Of a stretch of 64,000 nt of DNA, positions 35,023-42,929 are shown in pieces. Position 1 is the first letter of the stretch. The number at the start of each line of letters is the position of its first letter. This DNA is from Williamsia muralis NBRC 105860 (GTDB taxonomy: Bacteria > Actinomycetota > Actinomycetes > Mycobacteriales > Mycobacteriaceae), in contig NZ_BDAP01000001.1 of assembly GCF_001598915.1 (NCBI RefSeq), positions 186,001 through 250,000 on the forward strand, written 5' to 3'. Below the pieces are notes generated by a model. The model was not told the origin of the DNA. It did no database searches and saw nothing but the letters and a program-made list of their open reading frames with translations. The position numbers and the translations under genes are program-made.

Positions 35023-35457
35023 TCAGATCGGAGCTTCTTCGGTATCGATCGATGCTCTGAGAATTGTTGCCGAACGACTTCCGGACTGCAGCGGCGATTC
35101 GTCATCGTCTCCGGCGACCAGTTCTGGATTGTGGAGTCGATAGTGCCGGCCGCGGTGCTCGACCCGTGCCTGGCCGGCTTCGAGGACGTTTTGTACCCAG
35201 TCCGAGTGCACCCCGTAGTTGAGCACGACCGACACGGACTGGCCGGATCTGAACACCATCACCGGTGTCTTGAACGTTCGGCCACTCCGGCGGCCGATGT
35301 GTTCGATCACGGCCATATGGGGCACGCGTCCGGCCCAAAGTCGAACAGCGTGGTTAGTGACGTGCTTGTTGAACCGCGCCAACGCGCGCATGCCGGACGT
35401 GCCGATCGCCGACGCCAAACGTGCTGCGAATCCCGCCAATTCAGCTGTTGCATTCAA
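35023..35457 (-). CDS. DDN-type deazaflavin (F420)-dependent nitroreductase/quinone reductase
   Basis: The 144-residue protein has the split-barrel pattern of the PF04075 family: VPHMAVIEHIGRRSGRTFKT, PVMVFRSGQSVSVVLNYG and SDWVQNVLEAGQARVEHRG. Members reduce quinones or nitro compounds with F420H2 at the membrane. The N-terminal helix NATAELAGFAARLASAIGTS resembles the membrane-contact helix of DDN. GTATTC-rich sequence upstream contains GGGTAT, but without a matching -35. It lies before the RCC1-repeat gene on the same strand. Confidence 0.82.
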   Translation of the reverse strand: MNATAELAGFAARLASAIGTSGMRALARFNKHVTNHAVRLWAGRVPHMAVIEHIGRRSGRTFKTPVMVFRSGQSVSVVLNYGVHSDWVQNVLEAGQARVEHRGRHYRLHNPELVAGDDDESPLQSGSRSATILRASIDTEEAPI

Positions 35458-35567
35458 GTAAGACCCCCCGGATGAATACCCGCTCTGTCACGAACACGGT
35501 AGGACGATCGCGCGGGAAGCACATCGGGGAGAACCCTGAACCCGGCCGTGGGTCCGATTCCGCGATG

Positions 35568-36017
35568 CTATTCGTCGGAGCCCGCGGATGTGAGCGCCTG
35601 GGCGAACATGACAAGAATCCCGCTCGGCCCGCGCACGTAGGTGAGCTTGTAGATCCCCTGATAATCGGCGACGCCGCGGAGCGGGTGGTGGCCGTGCCGT
35701 GCTGCGATCGCGAGGGCGTCGTCGATGTCGTCGACGGAGAAGGCGATGCGGTGCATGCCGATCTCGTTGGGCAGCGTGGGCGGCGTATCGATCGCCTCGG
35801 GGTGGATGTACTCGAACAGTTCGATCTGTCCGTGTCCGTCCGGAGTCTGTAGAACGGCGATCTTCGCGTGGTTTCCGTCAAGGCCGACAGCGGTGTCGGC
35901 CCACTCACCGCTGACCGTGTCGCGGCCGAGGAGCGTGAGGCCGAGATCGGTGAAAAAACGGATCGTGGCTTCGATGTCGCGTACGGCGATGCCGACGTTT
36001 TCCAGCTTGATGGTCAT
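35568..36017 (-). CDS. VOC-superfamily protein (glyoxalase / methylmalonyl-CoA epimerase-like)
   Basis: The 149-residue protein has the paired beta-alpha-beta-beta-beta modules of the vicinal-oxygen-chelate fold: MTIKLENVGIAVRDIEATIR, GQIELFEYIHP, GMHRIAFSVDDIDDALAIAA and GPSGILVMFAQAL. Potential metal ligands Glu (IELFEY), His (MHRIAF) and a C-terminal polar residue are present, but the usual first His (HVGI) is Asn (NVGI). Substrate is unknown. It starts at ATG 36017, with GGAG nearby upstream. Confidence 0.8.
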   Translation of the reverse strand: MTIKLENVGIAVRDIEATIRFFTDLGLTLLGRDTVSGEWADTAVGLDGNHAKIAVLQTPDGHGQIELFEYIHPEAIDTPPTLPNEIGMHRIAFSVDDIDDALAIAARHGHHPLRGVADYQGIYKLTYVRGPSGILVMFAQALTSAGSDE

Positions 36018-36227
36018 CAGTGGGTCTCCTTCTTGTTGGTTCGGGGGGGCGGCTCCCCGAGGTCAGTCCCAACCGGAAGACGGTTCTGATCTCGCGTTCT
36101 CGACATCGGCGCTGCCGGAGTCGGCATGCGAAACACACCGAATTGCGGGTCAGGCCCATCCACCCCCGTGTCCTGCACCGAATTGCATCAAGACCCAGTG
36201 AACAGCACATGGATTTTGAGGAGCGTC

Positions 36228-36920
36228 GTGGAAGACCCCCACATCGAACTCGACCTGACGGCCCGGATGGTTGCCGTGGCGGGCACACTGCGGTCGAACA
36301 GCAACGGCGTCGACACACTTGCGCAGGCCGTCACCAAGACGGCGGTGGACTGCATCCCTGGCACCGAGTGCGCAGGTGTCATCGCGTGCCTGGGCCCGCA
36401 CGGCGAGCCGGTGGCGGGTAACGGCCTGGCAAGCCAGGCGGACCAGCTGCAGCACGAGCTACGGGAGGGCCCGGCCGTGCGCCCCAAAACCGATCGCTCC
36501 ACCGTGTGGATCGACGATTTCGACTCAGAGGACCGATGGCCACGGTTTGCCGCGCGCGCCCAGGAGTTGGGAATCGCCTCGATGGCGAGCTTCCGGCTGT
36601 TCTCCGGCAAGGACGACCTGGGGACCCTCAATCTCTACAGTTCGACCAAGAAGGCGTTCGATGAACGCGCTCGGACGCTCGGCGAGGTGTTCGCCGCGCA
36701 CACCGCCGTTGCGTTCTCGGTACTCCGCGAGCGCGAGAACCTGTCTGTCGCCCTCACCAGCCGCGACCTCATCGGTCAGGCGAAGGGGATGGTGATGGAG
36801 CGCTACGGCATCGGCGCCGATGAGGCGTTCGCGCTGTTGGCAAGGCTGTCCCAGGAGTCGAACACCAAGGTCGCCGAGATCGCCAGGCAGGTCGTGGAGG
36901 CCGGATCAGATCCGAGCTGA
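36228..36920 (+). CDS. GAF-ANTAR regulator, probably RNA-binding antiterminator
   Basis: The 230-residue protein has a GAF sensor domain (about 10-150; ECAGVIACLGPHGEPVAGNG, WIDDFDSEDRWPRF, ASMASFRLFSGKDDLGTLNL) and a C-terminal ANTAR domain (SRDLIGQAKGMVMERYGIGA, ALLARLSQESNTKVAEIARQ). ANTAR domains bind paired hairpins in nascent RNA and prevent termination. I chose GTG 36228 because GGAG lies four bases upstream and the domain follows directly. A paralogue lies at 40459-41193. Targets are unknown. Confidence 0.88.
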   Translation: MEDPHIELDLTARMVAVAGTLRSNSNGVDTLAQAVTKTAVDCIPGTECAGVIACLGPHGEPVAGNGLASQADQLQHELREGPAVRPKTDRSTVWIDDFDSEDRWPRFAARAQELGIASMASFRLFSGKDDLGTLNLYSSTKKAFDERARTLGEVFAAHTAVAFSVLRERENLSVALTSRDLIGQAKGMVMERYGIGADEAFALLARLSQESNTKVAEIARQVVEAGSDPS

Positions 36921-36939
36921 CCCGACCTGAGGGAACGCC

Positions 36940-37545
36940 TCAGCACCTCCTCGTCGCTGCTGCTCGAGCCGCGTATCCGATGGCTGCACCTGCGGCGATC
37001 CATGGTCCGCCGACAAGGATCGGATCGATCCATGCGTGGTTCTTGTCCACGCGTTTGGTTCCGGTGCGCGACGCGAGGCCGTGGTGGGTGAACTCGCTTC
37101 GGATTCCGGTCTGGGTGATCGGGTTGTCCGGCCGCATCGTGAGGAAGGACGCGAGATGGGCCTCTGCGGCGTTCACGCGGTCGGCACCGAGTAGGAGCAG
37201 CCAATGCGCCGCGCGACCTTCGCTGTACCGATAGGCGACCTTGCGGATCACGCCCGACAACCCGGACGGAGGCGTCGACGTACCGAAGACAGGCGTGAGG
37301 AACCGATGTTCGATGGATCTCTCCCTCGGCCATTTCTCGGGCTGCCGTTCGGGGAAGTCCCAGTGTGCGCCGGTCGCTTCGGGGTCGAACCGTTGCTGTG
37401 GGACCGCCGGGCGGTCTTTCGGGTCGAGGTCCACGCCCCACCCGGGAATCCTCGCCCGCAGCTCTTCGCTCGACGGGGACGCGGGCCTCTTCGAGGTGTA
37501 GGTGGGCACCTGGTCGGTCGGTTTCTTCGGGGCTGGTGATGTCAT
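36940..37545 (-). CDS. Hypothetical protein cotranscribed with zinc alcohol dehydrogenase
   Basis: This 201-residue protein is not recognised. It begins MTSPAPKKPTDQVPTYTSKR with a disordered, charged N-terminal half containing HWDFPERQPEKWPRERSIEH. A small helical domain follows (VAYRYSEGRAAHWLLLLGAD, AEAHLASFLTMRPDNP), then a short hydrophobic C-terminal segment (GGPWIAAGAAIGYAARAAAT) that may be a membrane anchor. GAGGAG precedes ATG 37545 and overlaps the dehydrogenase stop, so the genes form an operon driven by the SigF-type promoter upstream of the dehydrogenase. Confidence 0.7.
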   Translation of the reverse strand: MTSPAPKKPTDQVPTYTSKRPASPSSEELRARIPGWGVDLDPKDRPAVPQQRFDPEATGAHWDFPERQPEKWPRERSIEHRFLTPVFGTSTPPSGLSGVIRKVAYRYSEGRAAHWLLLLGADRVNAAEAHLASFLTMRPDNPITQTGIRSEFTHHGLASRTGTKRVDKNHAWIDPILVGGPWIAAGAAIGYAARAAATRRC

Positions 37546-37553
37546 GACTCTCC

Positions 37554-38702
37554 TCAGGCCGCGTCGGTGACGATGATCGGTTTGATGCACTCGTCCAGCT
37601 TCGACGAGAAGATGTGGTAGCCCTCGGCGATGTGCTCGAGCGGGATACGGTGCGTGACAATGTCGTTCGGCTTGATGTGACCGTTTCTGATGTGCTCGAA
37701 CAGCCGTGGCCATTGCCGTTTGACGGGACACTGGTTCATCTGGAGGGTCAGTCCCTTGTTCATCGCGTCGCCGAACTTGACGGCGCTGAACATCGGTCCG
37801 TAAGCACCCATCACCGACACGGTTCCGCCTTTGCGGACCGAATCGATGGCCCAGTTCAGCGCAATGGGAGAGCCGCCCTGCAACTTGAACTTCGCCGCGG
37901 CGACATGCTGCAGAAAGTTCCCGTCCGCTTCTGCGCCCACCGCATCGATGGCCACGTCGGCGCCGAGATAGTCCGTGGACTTCTTCATCTGGACCACGAT
38001 GTCGTCGTACTCCGCGAAGTTGAGGGTTTCGGCGTGCGCGAAGGTGCGGGCCTTCTCGAGTCGGTACTCGAGGTGGTCGATCACCATCACCCGGCCGGCT
38101 CCCATGAACCAGGACGAGAGGGCGGCGTAGAGACCCACCGGTCCCGCACCGAAGACGGCCACCGTGTCGCCCTCACGGATGCTGCCCAGCTGTGCGCCGA
38201 AGTACCCGGTGGCCAGAGCGTCGGTCAGCAACAATGCGTCTTCGTCGTCCATCCAGTCGGGGATGATCGCGGGCCCGACGTCGGCGAACGGGACCCGCAC
38301 GAACTCGGCCTGGCCTCCGTCGTATCCACCGCACGTGTGGGAGTAGCCGTAGATGCCCCCGACCGCGGTGGCGTTCGGATTGACGTTGTGGCAGTTGGAA
38401 TACAGTCCGCGCGCACAGAAGTAACAGGAGCCGCAGTAGATGTTGAACGGCACCATCACCCGGTCGCCGGGCGTCAGGTTCTGGACCGACGAGCCCACCG
38501 ATTCCACCACCCCGATGAACTCGTGTCCGAACGTCATTCCGGGGCGGGTGTCGGGCATCATGCCGTGGTACAGGTGCAGATCTGACCCGCAGATCGCAGC
38601 ACGGGTCACCCGCACGATGGCGTCGTTGGGGTGCTCGATGGGAGGGATGTCCTTCTCCTGCACGCGCACCTTGTAGGGCCCGCGGTAAACCATTGCCTTC
38701 AT
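37554..38702 (-). CDS. Zinc-dependent alcohol/formaldehyde dehydrogenase-like enzyme
   Basis: This 382-residue medium-chain dehydrogenase has both zinc sites. The catalytic site includes AAICGSDLHLYHG and GHEFIGVVE; the structural lobe is CGSCYFCARGLYSNC, giving four cysteines near residues 97-111. The cofactor loop is VFGAGPVGLYAALS. It resembles glutathione-independent formaldehyde dehydrogenase-type alcohol dehydrogenases; substrate is uncertain. GGAGG precedes ATG 38702. A GTTT-N16-GGGTAG sequence upstream (38740-38765) predicts SigF control, that is, a stress or stationary-phase role. Confidence 0.9.
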   Translation of the reverse strand: MKAMVYRGPYKVRVQEKDIPPIEHPNDAIVRVTRAAICGSDLHLYHGMMPDTRPGMTFGHEFIGVVESVGSSVQNLTPGDRVMVPFNIYCGSCYFCARGLYSNCHNVNPNATAVGGIYGYSHTCGGYDGGQAEFVRVPFADVGPAIIPDWMDDEDALLLTDALATGYFGAQLGSIREGDTVAVFGAGPVGLYAALSSWFMGAGRVMVIDHLEYRLEKARTFAHAETLNFAEYDDIVVQMKKSTDYLGADVAIDAVGAEADGNFLQHVAAAKFKLQGGSPIALNWAIDSVRKGGTVSVMGAYGPMFSAVKFGDAMNKGLTLQMNQCPVKRQWPRLFEHIRNGHIKPNDIVTHRIPLEHIAEGYHIFSSKLDECIKPIIVTDAA

Positions 38703-38739
38703 GCTGTCCTCCGCACGTCTCGTCGATTTGGGTGTGTGT

Positions 38740-38765
38740 CTACCCCGTATGAGCCGTCGGCAAAC
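38740..38765 (-). promoter_or_regulatory. SigF-type promoter for the zinc dehydrogenase operon
   Basis: On the minus strand GTTT (38765-38762) and GGGTAG (38745-38740) are separated by 16 bases. This fits the mycobacterial SigF consensus GTTT-N15-17-GGGTAT with one difference at the last position. It lies about 40 bases before the dehydrogenase ATG. Confidence 0.6.
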
Positions 38766-39114
38766 GGTCATCCGCCTTGCTTTGGAGGAATGACGTTCCG
38801 ACACAACAGTTTCCGTGTCAACTCGGTGGACTGTATTCCTGGCAGGAGATCTCGTGCAGCGCAGTCGAATCAGGCATTCACCCCGGCCGGTCAGGGTGGG
38901 CGTCGCCGGGGCCTGTCGTTTTGTCAGGCAAATGATAGGGTAGCTCGCTTCTTGGGCCAGAACGGTGTGGGAGTGGCAAATACCCCTGGCCACGAACCGT
39001 GGGTCAAGCCTAGGCGGGCCCCGAGTAGGTGACAAGGGGAACGGGCTATCGCACCAGCTGGGGCAGTCCGCCGTAAAGCTTCGGCTTAACTATGAATACA
39101 ACCTGGTTACGGGC
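38766..39114. other. Divergent intergenic region, no gene recognised
   Basis: Between the two oppositely directed SigF-type promoters I see no plausible coding sequence and no strong hairpin. The local composition is slightly less GC-rich than the flanks. A short GGCAAATGATAGGGTAGC stretch near 38928 contains GGGTAG, but I find no -35 at the right distance. Confidence 0.4.
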
Positions 39115-39139
39115 GTTTAACCAGCAGGTGGGCGGGTAT
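39115..39139 (+). promoter_or_regulatory. SigF-type promoter for the DUF4383 gene
   Basis: GTTT (39115-39118) and GGGTAT (39134-39139) are separated by 15 bases, an exact match to the SigF consensus. Transcription would give a leader of roughly 105 bases before ATG 39255. Confidence 0.65.
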
Positions 39140-39254
39140 TCGGCCGACACGGGACGGATGCGGGTGCAAGAGGATCGGCCGCGCCGGGACCCGACAGAGG
39201 TCGGACGGGCGTTTGCCCAGAGAAACATCTTCATCAATGTGAAGGGTTAGCACA

Positions 39255-39713
39255 ATGAGTACACGGAGTACCCGCACCCCGCGCACCACCAAGCGTTCCC
39301 CGGTCCAGCTGGCCGCACTCGCGGTCGGCGCGGTGTTCTTGCTTGTCGGAATTCTGGGCTTCATCCCAGGCATCACCACCGACTACGACACCATGTCCTT
39401 CGCCGGCCACCATTCGGAAGCAAAGTTGCTCGGGATCTTCAACGTTTCAATTCTGCACAACCTGGTGCATGTGGCCTTTGGTGTCGCAGGAATCGTTCTC
39501 GCAAGGGCGGCAGCCACCGCGAAGTCGTACTTGATCGTCGGCGGCGTCATCTACCTGGCCCTTTGGTTGTATGGCCTGGTCATCGACAAGGACTCGGCCG
39601 CCAACTTCGTCCCGGTGAACTCCGCCGATGACTGGCTGCACTTCGCCCTCGGTGTCGGCATGGTCGCCCTCGGCGTTCTGCTCGGACGCAACCGGCACAC
39701 GTCTCGTGTGTGA
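39255..39713 (+). CDS. DUF4383-family membrane protein
   Basis: This 152-residue protein has a basic N-terminus and four membrane helices: LAALAVGAVFLLVGILGFIP, LHNLVHVAFGVAGIVLARAA, YLIVGGVIYLALWLYGLVID and WLHFALGVGMVALGVLLGRN. This is the DUF4383 pattern, with its conserved FNVSILHNLVH loop. The biochemical role is unknown; homologues are often stress-induced. An AAGGG stretch precedes ATG 39255, and the SigF-type promoter upstream supports stress regulation. Confidence 0.87.
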   Translation: MSTRSTRTPRTTKRSPVQLAALAVGAVFLLVGILGFIPGITTDYDTMSFAGHHSEAKLLGIFNVSILHNLVHVAFGVAGIVLARAAATAKSYLIVGGVIYLALWLYGLVIDKDSAANFVPVNSADDWLHFALGVGMVALGVLLGRNRHTSRV

Positions 39714-39971
39714 ACAACGGGATTTGGTCGCGGGAGTTTGAACCCCGGTCACGATAGAGTCTCGACCGCATAAATACTGCCCGACAACCACATTCGGCTT
39801 CCCGGCGCCCTTGATCAGGGTCGTCGGGAAGCTGTCTGCGGTTGGCGGGCTATTGCCATCGGTGCCCGATGTGACACTATGGAGAAGTCGGTTGAAGAGG
39901 AGCCGCCCTGCGTGGACCGGTGAATAAGCTCGCCGTAGCGCTTCTAGCCCGACAACTTTTAGGGGTCGATC

Positions 39972-40406
39972 GTGGCGCACAAAATTTCTAATTCAGATTT
40001 CGTTTCCGATAGTGCTGAACTCGCCGGCGGAACACTCACCATCGCGACTGTGTCGCACGGAAGCATCGTTGCCCTCACCGTGTGGGGCAGCATCGATTTG
40101 TTGACGGTTCCCCAGCTCACCGAGGCGGTCGATGAAGCAGTCGCCGGACGCCCTGAGGGTCTGATCATCGATCTGACCTACACAGATTTCCTTTCGTCGG
40201 TCGGTATGGCCGCGCTGGTCAACGCACACGACGCGGTTCTTCCGTCCGGTGGACGATTCGGTGTTGTCGCCGAGGGTTCGTCCACGGCTCGTCCCATCAA
40301 GCTTGTCGGACTCGACCAGACCATCAGTCTGTATGCGACCATTGAGGACGCACTGCAGGCGCTGACCGAGGAGTTGGCCCCGGCCACTCGCCGCGCTTCG
40401 GCGTAG
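39972..40406 (+). CDS. STAS-domain anti-sigma factor antagonist
   Basis: This 144-residue protein is an RsbV/SpoIIAA-type antagonist that would bind an anti-sigma kinase and free a sigma factor, probably of the SigF group. The STAS fold spans about 20-130, with ALTVWGSIDLLTVPQLTEAV and the phosphoacceptor region IIDLTYTDFLSSVGMAALVN, in which one of the two serines should be the regulated site. AGGGG lies six bases before GTG 39972. No RsbW kinase or sigma gene is adjacent. A GAF-ANTAR gene follows after 52 bases. Confidence 0.88.
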   Translation: MAHKISNSDFVSDSAELAGGTLTIATVSHGSIVALTVWGSIDLLTVPQLTEAVDEAVAGRPEGLIIDLTYTDFLSSVGMAALVNAHDAVLPSGGRFGVVAEGSSTARPIKLVGLDQTISLYATIEDALQALTEELAPATRRASA

Positions 40407-40458
40407 CGAGTTCGGGCGCGCGGTGCGCCTGCACGCTCAACGCGTGCGAACCGAGTAG

Positions 40459-41193
40459 ATGGAGCCGTGCGTGGTCGACAATCAGGGCAACGAAATCCAC
40501 ATCGCTATCGCGAATCTCGCACGTGGTCTGCACAACTCATCGCTGGCCGGAAGCGATGTGGACACCGTCCTGGAGTCGATCACCACCGGAGCAGTCGAGC
40601 ACGTGGGCGGCACCATGTATGCGGGCATCCTGCTGGTGGAAAAGCGGAAGAAGAAGACGCAATCCGTCGCGGCCAGCGATCCGGTTGTGGAGAAGCTCGA
40701 TGCCATCCAGATGGATGTCGGCGAAGGCCCCTGTCTCGAGGCAGCCTGGGAGCACACCACCTTCAGGCTCGATGACTTCACCACCGAAAAACGGTTCCCC
40801 AAGTTCATCGCCGAGGCTTTGGCGCAGACTTCGGTCAAGTCCAGCCTGTCGTTCGAGCTGTACAGCAACGAGTCCTCGATGGGTGCCCTCAACCTGTTCT
40901 CGGACGAGACCAACGCATTCTCCCTCGCCGCGGAGGAAACCGGCCTGGTCTATGCCACGCACGCTGCCCTCGCTTTGTACCGAGCGAGAGAGAAGGAACA
41001 CTTCACCAGCGCATTGGCCAGCCGCGACGTGATCGGTCAGGCCAAGGGCATGATCATGGAGCGGTTCAACATCGACAGCCTCCAGGCCTTCGAGTTGCTC
41101 CGAAAACTGAGCCAGGATTCCAACACCCCGATCGCCGACATCGCTCGTCAGTTGGTCGACACGGATCATCCTGCCCGCGACTCGAGCGCCTGA
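40459..41193 (+). CDS. GAF-ANTAR regulator
   Basis: The 244-residue protein has a GAF domain (about 15-165; GGTMYAGILLVEKRKKKTQS, DVGEGPCLEAAWEHTTFRLD, SLSFELYSNESSMGALNLFS) and a C-terminal ANTAR domain (SRDVIGQAKGMIMERFNIDS, LLRKLSQDSNTPIADIARQL). It is predicted to bind RNA hairpins and control termination in response to a GAF-sensed signal. It lies directly after the STAS antagonist on the same strand. It converges with phoU, with 14 bases between stops. Confidence 0.88.
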   Translation: MEPCVVDNQGNEIHIAIANLARGLHNSSLAGSDVDTVLESITTGAVEHVGGTMYAGILLVEKRKKKTQSVAASDPVVEKLDAIQMDVGEGPCLEAAWEHTTFRLDDFTTEKRFPKFIAEALAQTSVKSSLSFELYSNESSMGALNLFSDETNAFSLAAEETGLVYATHAALALYRAREKEHFTSALASRDVIGQAKGMIMERFNIDSLQAFELLRKLSQDSNTPIADIARQLVDTDHPARDSSA

Positions 41194-41207
41194 CCGGAGT
41201 TTGCGAA

Positions 41208-41867
41208 CTACGACTTCCTGTTCGGTGCCGGTGACTTACCCGTCGCCTGGAACACCACCCGTTGCCCGATGAGTACGGCGTGGTCTGCGAAACGTTCGTA
41301 GTAGCGGCCTAGCAGGGTCACGTCCACTGCGCAAGGCACGCCGTGTTGCCAGTTGCGGTCGAGCAGCACGGTGAAGAGATGCTCGTGCAGTGCGTCCATG
41401 GCGTCGTCGTCCTCACGCAGCCGCATTGCGTCTTCGGGGTTCTGACTCTTGAGCGCCTCACTGGCGTTGTTGGCGAGGTTGACGGCCAGGCGACCCATCT
41501 CGGCGAAGTAGCCGTGGACGTCTTCGGGCACGGCCCTGTCCGGGTGGCGGCGTCGGGCGACTTTGGCGACGTGCAGCGCAAGGGCGCCCATCCGGTCGAC
41601 GTCGGCCACGATCTGGAACGTAGAGACGATTGCGCGCAGATCGCCGGCAACCGGGGCCTGTAGAGCGAGCAGCGCGAACGCGCGCTCCTCGGCATCAGCA
41701 GACATCCGGACTATCTGCTCGTGGTCGGTGATGACCTCCTCGGCGACGGCGAGATCGGCGCGCAAAAGTGCATGCGTCGATCTCTCCATGGCCTCACCGG
41801 CCAAGTCGCACATCTGGCCGAGCAGCTCGTGCAACGCGCTCAGCTGAGCGAGGTATACGCCCCTCAT
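41208..41867 (-). CDS. phoU: PhoU-family phosphate-signalling protein
   Basis: PhoU restrains the phosphate-starvation two-component system and the Pst transporter. The 219-residue protein has the two three-helix repeats of the family. The first includes [20 protein letters not shown] and [20 protein letters not shown]; the second includes [20 protein letters not shown] and [20 protein letters not shown], with the metal-binding E-x3-D pattern. No pst or pho genes adjoin. It follows the hemerythrin gene on the same strand after 30 bases, so a stress operon is likely. Confidence 0.9.
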   Translation of the reverse strand: MRGVYLAQLSALHELLGQMCDLAGEAMERSTHALLRADLAVAEEVITDHEQIVRMSADAEERAFALLALQAPVAGDLRAIVSTFQIVADVDRMGALALHVAKVARRRHPDRAVPEDVHGYFAEMGRLAVNLANNASEALKSQNPEDAMRLREDDDAMDALHEHLFTVLLDRNWQHGVPCAVDVTLLGRYYERFADHAVLIGQRVVFQATGKSPAPNRKS

Positions 41868-41897
41868 CAGCCGCAGCGATTCGTGTTCATGACGCCT

Positions 41898-42608
41898 CTA
41901 CTCGCGATGTGTCTCGGCCCGGTCTCCCCTGGTGAGGAGTGGTAGGTGTTCGATGCGGCCGGCAGCACCGGCCAGTGCTCCACTCACAGTACGCAGCCGT
42001 GCCGACGTCGATCCGTGGGTTCGCAGAGATGCGCGGTCGAGTTGGTCGCGACCGCGGTCGAGGATGGTCAGGGGGAGGGCCGCGAGCACGTTGCCCGGCG
42101 GGCGTCGGGCGACCACCGGGTGGGGACGGGTGGGCGCGGTTCGGCGGACGACCTCCCATTGGATGCCGATCTGCCGCAACTGCTTCGGTGACACCTTGTC
42201 TTGTAGTTTCGGCAACAACACGTCTTCCTCGTCGCGCACATCCTCCCGGAGCACTGCCGCGATGCGGTCGAACAGTTCGCGGTGTTCAGGGGCGTCGGGG
42301 TCGAGCTTTTCCAACTCGGTGAACAGCTCATTGATCTCCTGATGCTCACGTTCGATCTGGAGGGTGAGCGCCTCCCCGTCGGGCAGTTCGGCGCGGACGA
42401 TGGGCCACAGCACCGATTCCTCCGCGAAGGCGTGGGGGAACACCAACTGGCAGAGGCTGTTGATGAGGTCCTGACGTTGCGCTCCGGCCGACTTGTCGAT
42501 GGCGTGCAGCAGTCGGTCGAGTTCGATGTGGTCGCGTTTCTGGCGTACCAGCACACTCCGGGACCCGCCCAATTGGGACTCGGTCTGGTCGGCAATGGAT
42601 CTGGTCAT
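41898..42608 (-). CDS. Hemerythrin-domain protein
   Basis: The 236-residue protein has an N-terminal four-helix hemerythrin/HHE domain with iron ligands in RDHIELDRLLHAI, FPHAFAEESVLWP, REHQEINELFTEL and DEEDVLLPKL. Such proteins bind oxygen, NO or peroxide, and in mycobacteria several belong to the SigF regulon. The C-terminal 80 residues are Pro/Arg-rich and less conserved. AGGAG precedes ATG 42608. A weak SigF-like sequence lies at 42647-42671. Confidence 0.87.
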   Translation of the reverse strand: MTRSIADQTESQLGGSRSVLVRQKRDHIELDRLLHAIDKSAGAQRQDLINSLCQLVFPHAFAEESVLWPIVRAELPDGEALTLQIEREHQEINELFTELEKLDPDAPEHRELFDRIAAVLREDVRDEEDVLLPKLQDKVSPKQLRQIGIQWEVVRRTAPTRPHPVVARRPPGNVLAALPLTILDRGRDQLDRASLRTHGSTSARLRTVSGALAGAAGRIEHLPLLTRGDRAETHRE

Positions 42609-42646
42609 GGTCGCTCCTGGTCGGACATGGATTGTTCGACCCGTGA

Positions 42647-42671
42647 GTACCCAGGGAATGTGCTCTCAATC
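42647..42671 (-). promoter_or_regulatory. Weak SigF-like promoter for hemerythrin-phoU
   Basis: GATT and GGGTAC on the minus strand are 15 bases apart. The -10 part is good, but the -35 differs from GTTT. It lies about 40 bases before the hemerythrin ATG, a sensible distance. Confidence 0.35.
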
Positions 42672-42929
42672 AGTGAGACGGAACCGACCCAGAATCGCTA
42701 CTTCGCAGCGTAATCGACCAATCGGTGGTGTCATCGTTCGCCGGAACGTATGGTCGCCATAGTCCGCTGGAAGCGGACGGCAACGTGGCAGCCACACCTG
42801 ACGTCGAGCCCACGGCGAGGGTGTCCTATGAGGCCCGTGATCGGGCCGGCCGAGGGGTCTGAAAAGTGCCGAGAACTGTTCGAAGTAACCCCACACCGAC
42901 GACACTGCCGCACCGGTGCGGAGGCAGTA
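42672..42929. other. Divergent region between hemerythrin and the desaturase reductase
   Basis: No gene is supported. TATGGT near 42749 is a possible -10 for the reductase operon, leaving a long leader. GCCCGTGATCGGGC at about 42835-42848 could form a small hairpin in that leader. Confidence 0.35.

Noticed and set aside
34116-35105. Longer RCC1 frame starting at 35105
   Set aside because: The first 45 codons lie over the DDN-type gene and contain no repeat; ATG 34970 has a well-placed -10 box.
35461-35490. SigF promoter before the DDN-type gene
   Set aside because: GGGTAT is present, but no GTTT-like -35 lies 15-17 bases upstream.
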